DNA of 64,000 nt, taken from Pseudomonadota bacterium. GTDB lineage: Bacteria > Pseudomonadota > Alphaproteobacteria > Rhizobiales > Beijerinckiaceae. Of this stretch, positions 27,429-37,277 are shown piece after piece. The notes beneath the pieces were generated by a model. That model had not been told where the DNA came from and did not search any database. It saw nothing but the letters and a program-made list of their open reading frames with translations. The stretch lies in NCBI GenBank assembly GCA_020161575.1, contig JAIUNR010000003.1:310001-374000 (forward strand), given 5' to 3'. Position numbers and translations under genes: made by a program. How positions within the stretch are numbered: the stretch's first letter is position 1; each line of letters starts with the position of its first letter.

Positions 27429-28517
27429 TCAGCCCCTCGCGCGCTGGCGGATCTGGAACGCGTCGTAGGTGATTTCCGCCACCTGCCACCAAAGGTAGCT
27501 GTCGGCGCGGAAAGCGCTGTGCGAATCCCAGAGCTTCTTGAACATCGGGCTTTTGGCGGATTCCTCGGCATAGATCTCGTGCGCAGCCTTCCAGCAGGCT
27601 TCCATCACATCCGCCGGGAAGGGACGAAGCTGGGTGCCACCCTGGAGAAGCCGCTTCAACGCGGCGGGGTTCTGGGAATCATAGCGCCCCATGCACCAGT
27701 TGCCGGCATCATGCGCGGCGGCCGCCGCGATGGCCTTATAGGCCTTGGGCAGTTCTTCCCATTTCTGCTTGTTGAACATGCAGGCGAGCGTCGCGCCGCC
27801 TTCCCACCAGCCGGGGTAATAGTAGAAGGGCGCGACCTTCGCGAAGCCGAGCTTCTCGTCATCGTAGGGGCCAACCCATTCGGCGCCGTCGATCGTGCCT
27901 TTTTCCAGCGCCGGGTAGATGTCTCCACCCGCGATCTGCTGCGGCACCCCACCAACGCGCTGGATCACGCGGCCGGCAAAACCGCCTATGCGGAATTTCA
28001 GCCCTTTCATATCCTCGATCGACTTGATTTCCTTGCGGAACCAGCCGCCCATCTGCGTGCCGGTATTGCCGCACATGATCGAGTGCAGATTGTGCGGCAC
28101 CAGGAATTCGTTGAAGAGATCCTGAGCGCCGCCATTCACGAACCATGCATTCTGCTGGCGTGCGTTGAGGCCGAAGGGAATCGCGGTTCCGAAGGCAAAG
28201 CACGGGTCCTTGCCGACGAAGTAATAGGTCGCGGTATGGCACATTTCGACCGTGCCGTTCGAGACGGCATCCGCGGCCTGAAGCGCGGGCACGATCTCGC
28301 CCGGCGCGAAGCACTGGATCTGGAATTTGTTGTCCGTCATTTCCGCGACGCGCTTCGCGAAAACCTCGGAGACGCCGTAAAGCGTGTCGAGCGATTTCGG
28401 GAAACTCGATGTCAGGCGCCATTTGATTTCCGGCGCGCTCTGCGCGATGGCCGGCATGGCGACGCCCGTGGCGGCCACGGCAAGGCCGCTCCCCTTGAGA
28501 AATTGCCTACGTTTCAT
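27429..28517 (-). CDS. TRAP substrate-binding protein, TakP-like (copy 1)
   Basis: A 362-residue periplasmic binding protein. The N-terminus MKRRQFLKGSG with a following hydrophobic stretch and cleavage near AIA-QSAP is a twin-arginine signal. The DctP fold shows [20 protein letters not shown] and the signature [16 protein letters not shown], the last typical of 2-oxoacid or lactate-type TakP proteins. It has the same length and most of the same sequence as the gene upstream (28688). Both face the dctQM pair, so they may supply alternative ligands to one permease. Differences include more Cys (CFAPGE, MCHTAT, MCGNTG) in this copy. Confidence 0.92.
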   Translation of the reverse strand: MKRRQFLKGSGLAVAATGVAMPAIAQSAPEIKWRLTSSFPKSLDTLYGVSEVFAKRVAEMTDNKFQIQCFAPGEIVPALQAADAVSNGTVEMCHTATYYFVGKDPCFAFGTAIPFGLNARQQNAWFVNGGAQDLFNEFLVPHNLHSIMCGNTGTQMGGWFRKEIKSIEDMKGLKFRIGGFAGRVIQRVGGVPQQIAGGDIYPALEKGTIDGAEWVGPYDDEKLGFAKVAPFYYYPGWWEGGATLACMFNKQKWEELPKAYKAIAAAAAHDAGNWCMGRYDSQNPAALKRLLQGGTQLRPFPADVMEACWKAAHEIYAEESAKSPMFKKLWDSHSAFRADSYLWWQVAEITYDAFQIRQRARG

Positions 28518-28635
28518 GATGCGTTTCCCTCCTTGCCCGCGTTGATCGCGGAACTCTGCGCATCAGATCAGAAATTTCCCGCGTTTCAAATGAATTGCGA
28601 CGGATATTGATGAACGCCCAGGTCGCCCCCGGCCA

Positions 28636-28664
28636 TAAAAAAACCCCGGCGCAAGGCCGGGGTT
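28636..28664 (-). terminator. Intrinsic terminator between the two dctP genes
   Basis: A 9-bp stem (AACCCCGGC, 5-nt loop) followed on the minus strand by about eight T, 24 bases after the stop of copy 2. It implies that copy 1 has its own promoter. Confidence 0.88.
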
Positions 28665-28687
28665 CGGTTTCAAGCGGCGCGCGCCAC

Positions 28688-29791
<1,104 letters not shown>

Positions 29792-29978
29792 TCAAAAATG
29801 GTCGCGGTTCTTGAGCCGCGTTAAACGGCGTCAAGAAAAACTCACCATTGGCGAATGTAAAAGGGCATCGGTTTTTCGCAACCGTTTTTAGCCGACAGGG
29901 GCGCACCACCTGCCATATTCCCGGCCAAACTACGGGAAAAATGCCGACAGCCGCCTCAAAATGACGAATTATACGCCT

Positions 29979-31085
29979 TTAGTCGAAGACGATTCTCGGT
30001 GCCGGACGGTTGAAACTCCCGCTTTCGAGGCTCTGCCAGAGGCGTTCAGCAATGGCGTGATAGGCACCGGCATGGGGCCCATCCGGCTCGGTGACCGTGA
30101 TCGGCATGCCCGCATCCGATTTCTCCCGGATCGCCATGACCAGCGGCACTTCCCCCAGAAACGGCGCGCCCTGCCGTTCCGCCTCGGCGCGCGCGCCGCC
30201 ATAGCTGAAGATATCGTAGCGCTTGCCGGTATCTGGTGCGACAAAATAGCTCATATTCTCGACAACCCCGAGGATCGGCACCTCGACCTTGCGGAACATG
30301 GCGATGCCGCGCCGCACATCGATCAGCGCGAGATCCTGCGGCGTCGAGACGATCACCGCGCCAGCGAGCGGCACGTTCTGGGCGAGCGTAAGCTGGGCAT
30401 CGCCGGTACCAGGCGGCATGTCCACCACGAGGACATCGAGATCGCCCCAGGCGACCTCCCGCAGCATCTGCTGGATCGCGGAAATCACCATCGGCCCGCG
30501 CCAGATCATCGCGGAATCGTCCTCGACCAGAAAGCCGATCGACATCACCTTGATGCCATACCCCTCCATCGGATTGAGGACGCGCCCTTCCTTCAGCGTC
30601 GGCTTGCCCCTGATCCCGAAAAGGCGCGGCATGGAGGGGCCATAGATATCGGCATCGAGCACGCCGACCTTCAGCCCGCGCGCGGCGAGCGCCAGCGCGA
30701 GATTGCAGGCGGTGGTCGATTTTCCGACCCCGCCCTTGCCGCTCGCAACCGCGACAATGTGCTTCACACCCGCGACCTGAACCTTCGCGCCCTGAGGAGC
30801 CGGGCCGGGTTTGGGAGCGGCGGCCTGGGAGGGAGAAGCCGCCTTCTCCGCCGTCAGCGTCACGATGGCGGAAACGATGCCCGGCACGCCTCTGGCGGCG
30901 TTTTCTGCGGCAAGGCGCACGGATTCGGCGGCGGCGACCTCGGCCGCCGGAACGGAAATGGAGAAATACGCCTTGCCCTGATGAATGACGATTTCAGAGA
31001 GCGCGCGGGAGCGCGAAAGCGGCCCGCCGCCACCCGGAAGGATCACGGATTCGAGTGCGGCGATAATGGCGTTCTTGTCAGACAT
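29979..31085 (-). CDS. apbC: Mrp/ApbC iron-sulfur cluster carrier ATPase
   Basis: Cytoplasmic P-loop protein that carries 4Fe-4S clusters to apo-enzymes. An N-terminal DUF59-like (MIP18) domain (1-95) is followed by an Ala/Pro linker and the Mrp NTPase domain: deviant Walker A in SGKGGVGKSTTACN, VLDADIYGPSMPRL, and DMPPGTGDAQLT. The cluster-binding CxxC of most Mrp proteins is not present in the expected MSYF segment (ENMSYFVAPDTG), where related proteins have MSxFxCPxC; this should be noted. ATG 31085 gives 368 residues; ATG 31100 is an alternative. Confidence 0.9.
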   Translation of the reverse strand: MSDKNAIIAALESVILPGGGGPLSRSRALSEIVIHQGKAYFSISVPAAEVAAAESVRLAAENAARGVPGIVSAIVTLTAEKAASPSQAAAPKPGPAPQGAKVQVAGVKHIVAVASGKGGVGKSTTACNLALALAARGLKVGVLDADIYGPSMPRLFGIRGKPTLKEGRVLNPMEGYGIKVMSIGFLVEDDSAMIWRGPMVISAIQQMLREVAWGDLDVLVVDMPPGTGDAQLTLAQNVPLAGAVIVSTPQDLALIDVRRGIAMFRKVEVPILGVVENMSYFVAPDTGKRYDIFSYGGARAEAERQGAPFLGEVPLVMAIREKSDAGMPITVTEPDGPHAGAYHAIAERLWQSLESGSFNRPAPRIVFD

Positions 31086-31354
31086 GGCGATCCCGTTCAA
31101 AGGCTGTGTGCCAGTGATATGAGCCGCTTTCCCGCGCGGTCAATCCATTCCGGCAAAAGCCTGTATCGGGGCAGTGAAAATCACCGCATGCCGACGAAGC
31201 CGGGCGTGGAATCCGGGGTAAAGATGAAAAAACTTTCCCTCCTTCCAGCAAAAGCCGATTGCCAAACCATCGGCAGGCTTGGCAGAGTGCCGCGCATGCC
31301 CGAACCGGACGAAAGAATTCGGCTACCGGGCCCATCGATCAGGGAGTTCTCCGC

Positions 31355-32146
31355 ATGAAGACATTGCGCGTTCTGATGGCCTCGGCCTTCTCGGTTGCCG
31401 TAGGTATCGCCGCTTCGGCGCCCGCCATGGCGCAGGGCAAGGAGTGGAAGGAAATTCGCATCGGCACCGAGGGTGCCTATCCGCCCTTCAACAACCTCAA
31501 CGCCAAAAAGGAGCTGGAAGGCTTCGAGATCGATTACGTGAACGACCTCTGCGCGAAGATGAAGGTGAAATGCACCTGGGTCGTGCAGGATTGGGATGGC
31601 ATCATTCCCGCCCTCCTCTCCAACAAGTACGACGTGATTGTCGCCGGCATGAGCGCGACGCCGGAGCGCCAGAAGAAAGTTACCTTCACCGAGATCTACA
31701 ATTCCTCGCCGATCCACGCCATCGGCGCGAAATCCATCACCTCGACGGATATTTCGCCCGCGGCGCTCAAGGGCAAGGCGATCGGCGCGCAGGGCTCGAC
31801 GATCCACATGAACTACCTCGAAGCCCACTATAAGGGCTCGACGCTGCGCCCCTATCCCACCCAGGAAGAGGCCAACCTCGACCTGCTGAACGGGCGTGTC
31901 GATTATCTCTTCGCAGACGGCGAAGCCCTTGACACCTTCCTCAAGGGCAAGGGCAAGGATTGCTGCAAGTTCATCTCCGAGGTGAAGCGCGACCCCGCGA
32001 TCCATGGCCCCGGCGTCGGGATGGCCGTGCGCCCGGGTGACAAGGAACTGGTGGCGAAGCTGAATGCGGCGATCGCCGAATCCAAGAAGGACGGCTCGCT
32101 CGACAAGCACGCCATGAAATGGCTGAACGCCAAGGCGATCCGCTGA
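31355..32146 (+). CDS. Amino-acid ABC transporter, periplasmic binding protein
   Basis: A 263-residue family-3 solute-binding protein (HisJ/ArgT/OccT type). The signal peptide ends at AMA-QGK; the mature part opens IRIGTEGAYPPFNN and has GFEIDYVNDLCAKM and GMSATPERQKKVTFTEIY, the classic polar amino-acid binding signature; LAO/octopine-type ligands are likely. A start at 31355 has AGGGAG eight bases upstream. It leads an operon with two permeases and a dehydrogenase. Confidence 0.93.
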   Translation: MKTLRVLMASAFSVAVGIAASAPAMAQGKEWKEIRIGTEGAYPPFNNLNAKKELEGFEIDYVNDLCAKMKVKCTWVVQDWDGIIPALLSNKYDVIVAGMSATPERQKKVTFTEIYNSSPIHAIGAKSITSTDISPAALKGKAIGAQGSTIHMNYLEAHYKGSTLRPYPTQEEANLDLLNGRVDYLFADGEALDTFLKGKGKDCCKFISEVKRDPAIHGPGVGMAVRPGDKELVAKLNAAIAESKKDGSLDKHAMKWLNAKAIR

Positions 32147-32190
32147 CGTAAAAAGCCGGCGGGCGCCGCTCGCCCGCCGGTTTCCCTCCG

Positions 32191-32916
32191 ATGGAAAAAT
32201 ATCTCACTCTCATCTCGTTCGGGCCGGAAGGCTGGGGCTGGGCTCTGCTTGGCGGCGCATGGGTGACGCTTTCGATCGCCCTTGCCGCCCTGCCCATAGG
32301 CCTTGCGCTGGGATTGGCCATTGCTCTGGCAAGCCGCTCGCGCATCTATCTTCTGCGCGCGTTCGCAACGCTTTACACGACCATTTTCCGCGGCGTGCCG
32401 GAACTCCTCACGCTCTTCGTGATCTATTTCGGCATCCAGATGCTGCTCCAGAAGCTCTGGGCTGATCTCGGCCTTCCCGGCTCGATCGAGATGTCGCCCT
32501 TTGTCGCTGGAATGATCGCGCTGTCGCTGGTGCTTGCGGCCTTTTCGGCGGAAGTCTGGCTCGGCGCACTGAATGCGATCCAGAAAGGGCAACGTGAAGC
32601 CGCCGCCGCATTGGGGCTTACCAAGCCGCAGGCTTTCCGCCTTGTCGTCTTTCCGCAATTGATCCGGGTTGCCCTGCCCGGCCTAGGCAACAACTGGCTT
32701 GTCCTGCTCAAGGAAACCTCGCTTGTTTCCGTCATCACCTTGCAAGACACGATGTTCATCGCCAGCCGCGCGAATGTCGTCACCAAGGAGCCTTTCCTTT
32801 TCTTCGGGGTTGCCGCGCTCATCTACCTCGCGTTTTCAGGGCTTTCCGCCTGGGGAATCGAGCATCTCGAGCGGCGCGCCAATCGCGGCTTCACCCGTGC
32901 GGGGGCTTCACGATGA
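32191..32916 (+). CDS. Amino-acid ABC transporter permease (HisQ-like)
   Basis: A 241-residue inner-membrane permease of the HisQ type with about five helices. The cytoplasmic EAA loop reads EVWLGALNAIQKGQREAAAA followed by LGLTKPQAFRLVVFPQ, the contact site for the ATPase. Overlaps the next permease gene by four bases (ATGA), which indicates translational coupling. Confidence 0.92.
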   Translation: MEKYLTLISFGPEGWGWALLGGAWVTLSIALAALPIGLALGLAIALASRSRIYLLRAFATLYTTIFRGVPELLTLFVIYFGIQMLLQKLWADLGLPGSIEMSPFVAGMIALSLVLAAFSAEVWLGALNAIQKGQREAAAALGLTKPQAFRLVVFPQLIRVALPGLGNNWLVLLKETSLVSVITLQDTMFIASRANVVTKEPFLFFGVAALIYLAFSGLSAWGIEHLERRANRGFTRAGASR

Positions 32917-33629
32917 GCTGGTGCGAATGGCCCGGCGCCGCGATCGGCCTTGAGGTGCTGGAGCGCTATGGCTGCCGCATGGCAGATGGCTTCAACCTCA
33001 CCTTGCTGCTGGTCGGCGTCTCTGTTTCGCTCGGCGCCCTGCTCGGCCTCGCGCTTGCCATGGGGCGCCTGCGCGGTCACCCTATCCTTGCCCGCGCGAT
33101 CGCGGTCTATACGACCTTCTTTCGCGGCTCCCCCCTTCTGGTGCAGCTTTTCCTCATCTATTACGGCCTCGGCGGGCTTCGCCTCTTCTGGCAGGATATC
33201 GGCCTGTGGTGGTTTTTCCGCGAACCGCTCTATTGCTGCCTCCTTGCCTTCACGCTGAACACCGCCGCCTATCAGGCGGAAGTGTTCCGCGGCGCGATGC
33301 AATCGCTGCCATCTGGGCAGGCGGAAGCCGCCCGCTCGCTCGGGATGGGTTCGTTGGCGACATTCCTCAAGGTCGAGATGCCGCAGGCGATCATCATCGC
33401 GCTCCGCCCGCTGGGCAATGAACTGATCGTTATGATCAAGGCGAGTTCGCTTGCCGCGCTCGTCACCATGTACGATCTCATGGGCGCGACCCGCCTCGCC
33501 TTTTCGCGCAGCTTCGATCTTTCGATCTACCTTGTCGCGGCGCTCGTCTATCTCGTGCTGGTCGAGATCGTGCGCCGGCTGTGGAACTTCATGGAAGCCC
33601 GGCTGACGCGCCATCTCGCCCTGCGCTGA
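32913..33629 (+). CDS. Amino-acid ABC transporter permease (HisM-like)
   Basis: A 238-residue partner permease. Its EAA loop is EVFRGAMQSLPSGQAEAARS followed by LGMGSLATFLKVEMPQA. About five helices. The start codon overlaps the stop of the upstream permease. No HisP-type ATPase gene follows; instead a dehydrogenase gene starts 22 bases later, so the ATPase must be encoded elsewhere or shared. Confidence 0.92.
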   Translation: MSWCEWPGAAIGLEVLERYGCRMADGFNLTLLLVGVSVSLGALLGLALAMGRLRGHPILARAIAVYTTFFRGSPLLVQLFLIYYGLGGLRLFWQDIGLWWFFREPLYCCLLAFTLNTAAYQAEVFRGAMQSLPSGQAEAARSLGMGSLATFLKVEMPQAIIIALRPLGNELIVMIKASSLAALVTMYDLMGATRLAFSRSFDLSIYLVAALVYLVLVEIVRRLWNFMEARLTRHLALR

Positions 33630-33650
33630 CCCTCACCTTCGGAGATTATT

Positions 33651-34520
33651 ATGGCTGATATCGCATTTCTCGGCCTCGGCGTGATGGGGTATCCCATGGC
33701 CGGGCATCTGAAAAACAAGGGCGGACACGCGGTCACCGTGTATAACCGCACCGCCGCCAAAGCTGAGAATTGGGTGAAGCAGCATGGCGGCGCACGGGCG
33801 GGCACGCCAAAGGAAGCCGCCTCCGGCAAGGATTTCGTCTTCGCCTGCGTCGGCAACGACGAGGATCTGCGCGCGGTCACGATCGGGCCTGAAGGCGCCT
33901 TTCACGCCATGAAACCCGGCGCGATCTTCGTCGACAACACCACCGCTTCGGCCGAAGTCGCGCGCGAGCTTCACGCCGAGGCGCGGAAGCGTGGCCTGCA
34001 CTTCATCGATGCCCCTGTCTCCGGCGGGCAGGCCGGCGCGGAAAACGGCGTCCTGACCGTGATGTGCGGCGGCGATTTGGCGCCTTACTCAAAGGCCGAA
34101 CCCGTGATCATGGCCTTCGCGCGCGCCTGCCGCCTGCTCGGCCCTTCCGGTTCCGGCCAATTGACGAAGATGATGAACCAGATCTGCATCGCGGGTCTGG
34201 TCCAGGGGTTGGCCGAGGCGATCCATTTCGGGCAGAAGGCCGGACTCGAGATCGAGGCTGTCCTCGATGTCATCTCCAAGGGTGCCGCGGGTTCGTGGCA
34301 AATGGAAAATCGCGGCAAGACCATGAACGCAGGCAAGTTCGATTTCGGATTCGCCGTGGACTGGATGCGTAAGGATCTCGGGATCGTGCTCGACGAGGCA
34401 CGCAAGAACGGTGCAAGCCTTCCGGTAACGGCAATTGTCGATCAATTCTACGCGGAAGTACAGAAAATGGGCGGGCGCCGCTGGGATACGTCGAGCCTCA
34501 TCGCGCGGCTCAACAAGTAA
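33651..34520 (+). CDS. NAD(P)-dependent beta-hydroxyacid dehydrogenase
   Basis: A 289-residue oxidoreductase of the 3-hydroxyisobutyrate dehydrogenase / tartronate semialdehyde reductase family. The Rossmann fold opens IAFLGLGVMGYPMAGHL; the substrate motif is DAPVSGGQAGAENG; the catalytic Lys lies in GSGQLTKMMNQICIAG. The substrate cannot be assigned by eye. It is the last gene of the amino-acid ABC operon, 22 bases after the second permease, so it may act on a catabolite of the imported compound. Confidence 0.88.
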   Translation: MADIAFLGLGVMGYPMAGHLKNKGGHAVTVYNRTAAKAENWVKQHGGARAGTPKEAASGKDFVFACVGNDEDLRAVTIGPEGAFHAMKPGAIFVDNTTASAEVARELHAEARKRGLHFIDAPVSGGQAGAENGVLTVMCGGDLAPYSKAEPVIMAFARACRLLGPSGSGQLTKMMNQICIAGLVQGLAEAIHFGQKAGLEIEAVLDVISKGAAGSWQMENRGKTMNAGKFDFGFAVDWMRKDLGIVLDEARKNGASLPVTAIVDQFYAEVQKMGGRRWDTSSLIARLNK

Positions 34521-34543
34521 TTCCATCCCTTAACGCCAAACTG

Positions 34544-34571
34544 AAAAGGCCGGGTCTCCCCGGCCTTTTTT
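34544..34571. terminator. Strong intrinsic terminator, bidirectional
   Basis: An 11-bp stem (AAAAGGCCGGG, 4-nt loop) with T6 on the plus side and A4 on the other, between the convergent dehydrogenase and pseudo-caspase genes. Confidence 0.9.
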
Positions 34572-34575
34572 GCTG

Positions 34576-37191
34576 TCAGCATCTTCCCGCGGCCTTGAGC
34601 TGCGGCGTGCAGCCCAGAGAAGCGGGCGGCGGCGCTTGCCGGACCTGCGGCGGTGGCGGCGGCGGCGCTTGCCGGACCTGCGGCGGCGGCGGGGCCGGGC
34701 GCGGTTGCGGCGGCGGCGCAGCCTGCGGCGGAGGCGCCTGCGGACGCATGATCGGCGGCGGGGCCGGGCGCGGTTGCGGCGGCGGCGCGGCCTGCGGCGG
34801 AGGTGCCTGCGGACGCATGATCGGCGGCGGGGCCGGGCGCGGTTGCGGCGGCGGCGCGGCCTGCGGCGGAGGTGCCTGCGGACGCATGATCGGCGGCGGG
34901 GCCGGGCGAGGCTGCTGGCCAAGCGCCGGAGGTGCCGGTGGGCGAGGCGCGGGGACCGAGGGAGACGGCGCGACGACGGGTGGCACAGGCCGGATCTGCG
35001 GCTGGCTGGGAGCGACGGGTTGCGGAATGCCACCGGGCCGTACTTGCGGCCCCGGCTGAGGCTCGCCTTGCCCGGGACGGATCGCGCCCGGTGTCTGGGT
35101 CGGGCCTCCGGTTCCCGGTCTCACGATCGTAGGCGCGGGCGGGGACGGCGGGGGAACATTCGGAGCCGCTGTCGGCGGACGCACGCCGATCGGCGGCTGG
35201 GCAGGGCCACCCGTACCTGGAGCGGTTGTCGGCGGCGGGGCCGGGGGAGCCACGGGCGGCGTACTCGGCGTCACAACCGGCGGGCGCGCGCCGATCGGCG
35301 GCTGCGCGGGACCACCTGTGCCCGGCACCACGGCGGGCGGCGGCACGGTCGTCCCCGGCGGAACGGCAGGCGTCACAACCGGCGGGCGGGCGCCAATCGG
35401 CGGCTGGGCGGGACCACCTGTGCCCGGCACCACGGCGGGCGGCGGCACGGCCGTCCCCGGCGGAACGGCAGGCGTCACGACCGGCGGGCGCGCGCCGATC
35501 GGCGGCTGCGCGGGACCACCTGTGCCCGGAACCACGGCGGGCGGCGGCACGGCTGTCCCAGGCGGGACATTCGGAGTCGCGACCGGCGGACGCGGAACGC
35601 CCGGCACTTGCGAGGGGCCGCCCGTTCCGGGAACGGTGGGAGGAAGCTGGACCGGCGTACCAAGCGGCGGGGGCGCCGGCGGGCGGGGCATGACAGGCGG
35701 CGGCGGCAGGACCGGCGGACGATAGCCGACCCACCCTTCCGGCGGGCGCGGCGGGCGCGGCATCGGCGGCGCAATGATGGGCCGTACCGGCTGGGGGCGC
35801 TTCCATGCCCGATTGGCGAGGATCGCCGCGCCCACCACCCCGGCGCCGATCAAGACCGGCGGCAGCACCCGCGAATAAGGAGAAGGCGGCGGAGGCGGCG
35901 GCAACTCGATGATCTCAACCGGCGGCGGCGGCAGGAAATAGGCGGGATGGCCGGCCGGGGGCGGCAGGATGTCCCATTGCTCTTCCACGACCACGGTCTC
36001 GAAGATCACGATCTCTTCCGGCGGCGGCGGCGGCAGGTCGTCGTAGAAAACCTCCTCGAAGCTCGGCGGCGGCATGATCGGCGCGGAGAGCCGCGAAAGA
36101 CGCGCCTCGGCCTCGCTGGCATGGGTGCCGCGCGGATAGCGCTTGAGGTAGGTCCAGTAGGCACGCTCGGTATTCGCCTTGCGCGCGCGTTGCCAATAGA
36201 ACGCCTCGCGTCGCGCCGCGATCATGGCGCGGACGCGCTTGGCCTGCGGGTGGCCGGGATGAAGGCGGAGGAATTCCTCATAGGCGCGGATCGTGTCGAG
36301 CTGAACGGCGCGCGCATAGGCTTCATCGGCGGAGAACTCGCCAAGCGCCTTGCCGCGCACCATCATCTCGGGCGGCGGCGCGGCGGGAGCCGATCCGGCG
36401 GGAATGCCGTTCAGGACGATCGGAACCGCGATTCCGTTGACATTCCACGGCGTTTCCGCGCCTTGCGTCTGGTCGTGCACGCGCAGGCGCACGCGCTCGA
36501 AAATTCCGTTGAGATCAAGCCCGGGCTCACGCAATGCCTCGGCCAGAGCCATCGCGAAGGCGCCGTAATTGGTGCGCGGCAACGGCGAGACGCGCCCCGG
36601 ATTCTGGTTATAGGCAACAAGAAGCCCCGGCGAGGGCTCAAGCAAGGCCAGTCCCCGCCCGCTCTCCGCCACCAGCTGGGAATAGAGCGGATGCGTGTAG
36701 GCGGCATCGAGCATCACGATGCGCCCGGAAGCCGGGATAGCACCGATCGCGCGCGTGAAATCACTGAAGCGCAACCCTTCGAGGGCGAGATCCTGCCTCT
36801 GGCGCAGGCGCGCGCCGACAGGGATGAGGATGTTCTCGCCGTCATCCTGTAGGGCGAGGCCGGAGACATAGACCGCGATGATCGCATCGGGCCCGGCGCT
36901 CGCGGCCTTGTCGGCGAAATCACGGAAGGCACCGCGAAAATCGTTCTGCTCGAGATTGGCGAGCTCGGTCAGCTCGAAGCCGGCCGCCTTGAGGCTCTGT
37001 GCCACAAGTCCCGCATCGGGCAAGGCGGTGGGATGCCCCGCCTGCGGATATTCGGAAAGCCCGATCACGAGCCCGAGACGCTTGCCCTGTGCGAGCACAG
37101 CCTGCGTTCCGCCCGCAAACACCAGGAGTGCGAATGCTGCGACGAAACCCAAAGAACGCTTCCTGCCGGATTGGGCTGGACGATTGATCAT
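34576..37191 (-). CDS. Exported pseudo-caspase with proline-rich repeat region
   Basis: An 871-residue exported protein. Residues 14-35 form a signal peptide. A caspase-fold domain (37-260) opens RLGLVIGLSEYP, but the catalytic His and Cys are absent: Leu112 stands in YVSGLALQDDG where SGHG is expected, and Ala164 in MLDAAYTHP where DAC is expected. A helical segment follows (285-370), then Pro/Glu-rich stretches, one hydrophobic helix (445-460), two Pro-rich repeat arrays (535-671 and 760-828), and a short Cys-containing end (GCTPQLKAAGRC). The lone helix suggests an inner-membrane anchor after export. Function unknown; a scaffold or binding role is inferred from the lost active site. Confidence 0.82.
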   Translation of the reverse strand: MINRPAQSGRKRSLGFVAAFALLVFAGGTQAVLAQGKRLGLVIGLSEYPQAGHPTALPDAGLVAQSLKAAGFELTELANLEQNDFRGAFRDFADKAASAGPDAIIAVYVSGLALQDDGENILIPVGARLRQRQDLALEGLRFSDFTRAIGAIPASGRIVMLDAAYTHPLYSQLVAESGRGLALLEPSPGLLVAYNQNPGRVSPLPRTNYGAFAMALAEALREPGLDLNGIFERVRLRVHDQTQGAETPWNVNGIAVPIVLNGIPAGSAPAAPPPEMMVRGKALGEFSADEAYARAVQLDTIRAYEEFLRLHPGHPQAKRVRAMIAARREAFYWQRARKANTERAYWTYLKRYPRGTHASEAEARLSRLSAPIMPPPSFEEVFYDDLPPPPPEEIVIFETVVVEEQWDILPPPAGHPAYFLPPPPVEIIELPPPPPPSPYSRVLPPVLIGAGVVGAAILANRAWKRPQPVRPIIAPPMPRPPRPPEGWVGYRPPVLPPPPVMPRPPAPPPLGTPVQLPPTVPGTGGPSQVPGVPRPPVATPNVPPGTAVPPPAVVPGTGGPAQPPIGARPPVVTPAVPPGTAVPPPAVVPGTGGPAQPPIGARPPVVTPAVPPGTTVPPPAVVPGTGGPAQPPIGARPPVVTPSTPPVAPPAPPPTTAPGTGGPAQPPIGVRPPTAAPNVPPPSPPAPTIVRPGTGGPTQTPGAIRPGQGEPQPGPQVRPGGIPQPVAPSQPQIRPVPPVVAPSPSVPAPRPPAPPALGQQPRPAPPPIMRPQAPPPQAAPPPQPRPAPPPIMRPQAPPPQAAPPPQPRPAPPPIMRPQAPPPQAAPPPQPRPAPPPPQVRQAPPPPPPQVRQAPPPASLGCTPQLKAAGRC
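34708..34914 (-). repeat. Tandem 69-bp repeats coding 23-residue units
   Basis: Three full 23-residue units (QPRPAPPPIMRPQAPPPQAA plus three Pro) at residues 760-828, followed by a shortened fourth. DNA copies differ by only a few bases. Confidence 0.88.
35179..35589 (-). repeat. Tandem 102-bp repeats coding Pro-rich 34-residue units
   Basis: Four near-identical units of 34 residues (the last with one extra) in residues 535-671 of the pseudo-caspase, each containing PGTGGPAQPPIGAR and PPAVV. The first three are almost identical in DNA as well, which implies recent duplication; later units decay. Confidence 0.85.
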
Positions 37192-37277
37192 GCGCGACTC
37201 CTCCTGCGTTCACGCTAGCACGCTCGCGCATCGCGCCTAAACGGCATCTGAACGCATTGCGGCTAAATTGCGCCCGC

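Noticed and set aside
34570..36852. 760-codon plus-strand Arg/Gly-rich frame opposite the pseudo-caspase
   Set aside because: Mirror image of the proline-rich repeats; composition is an artefact of reading CCG/GGC repeats backwards.
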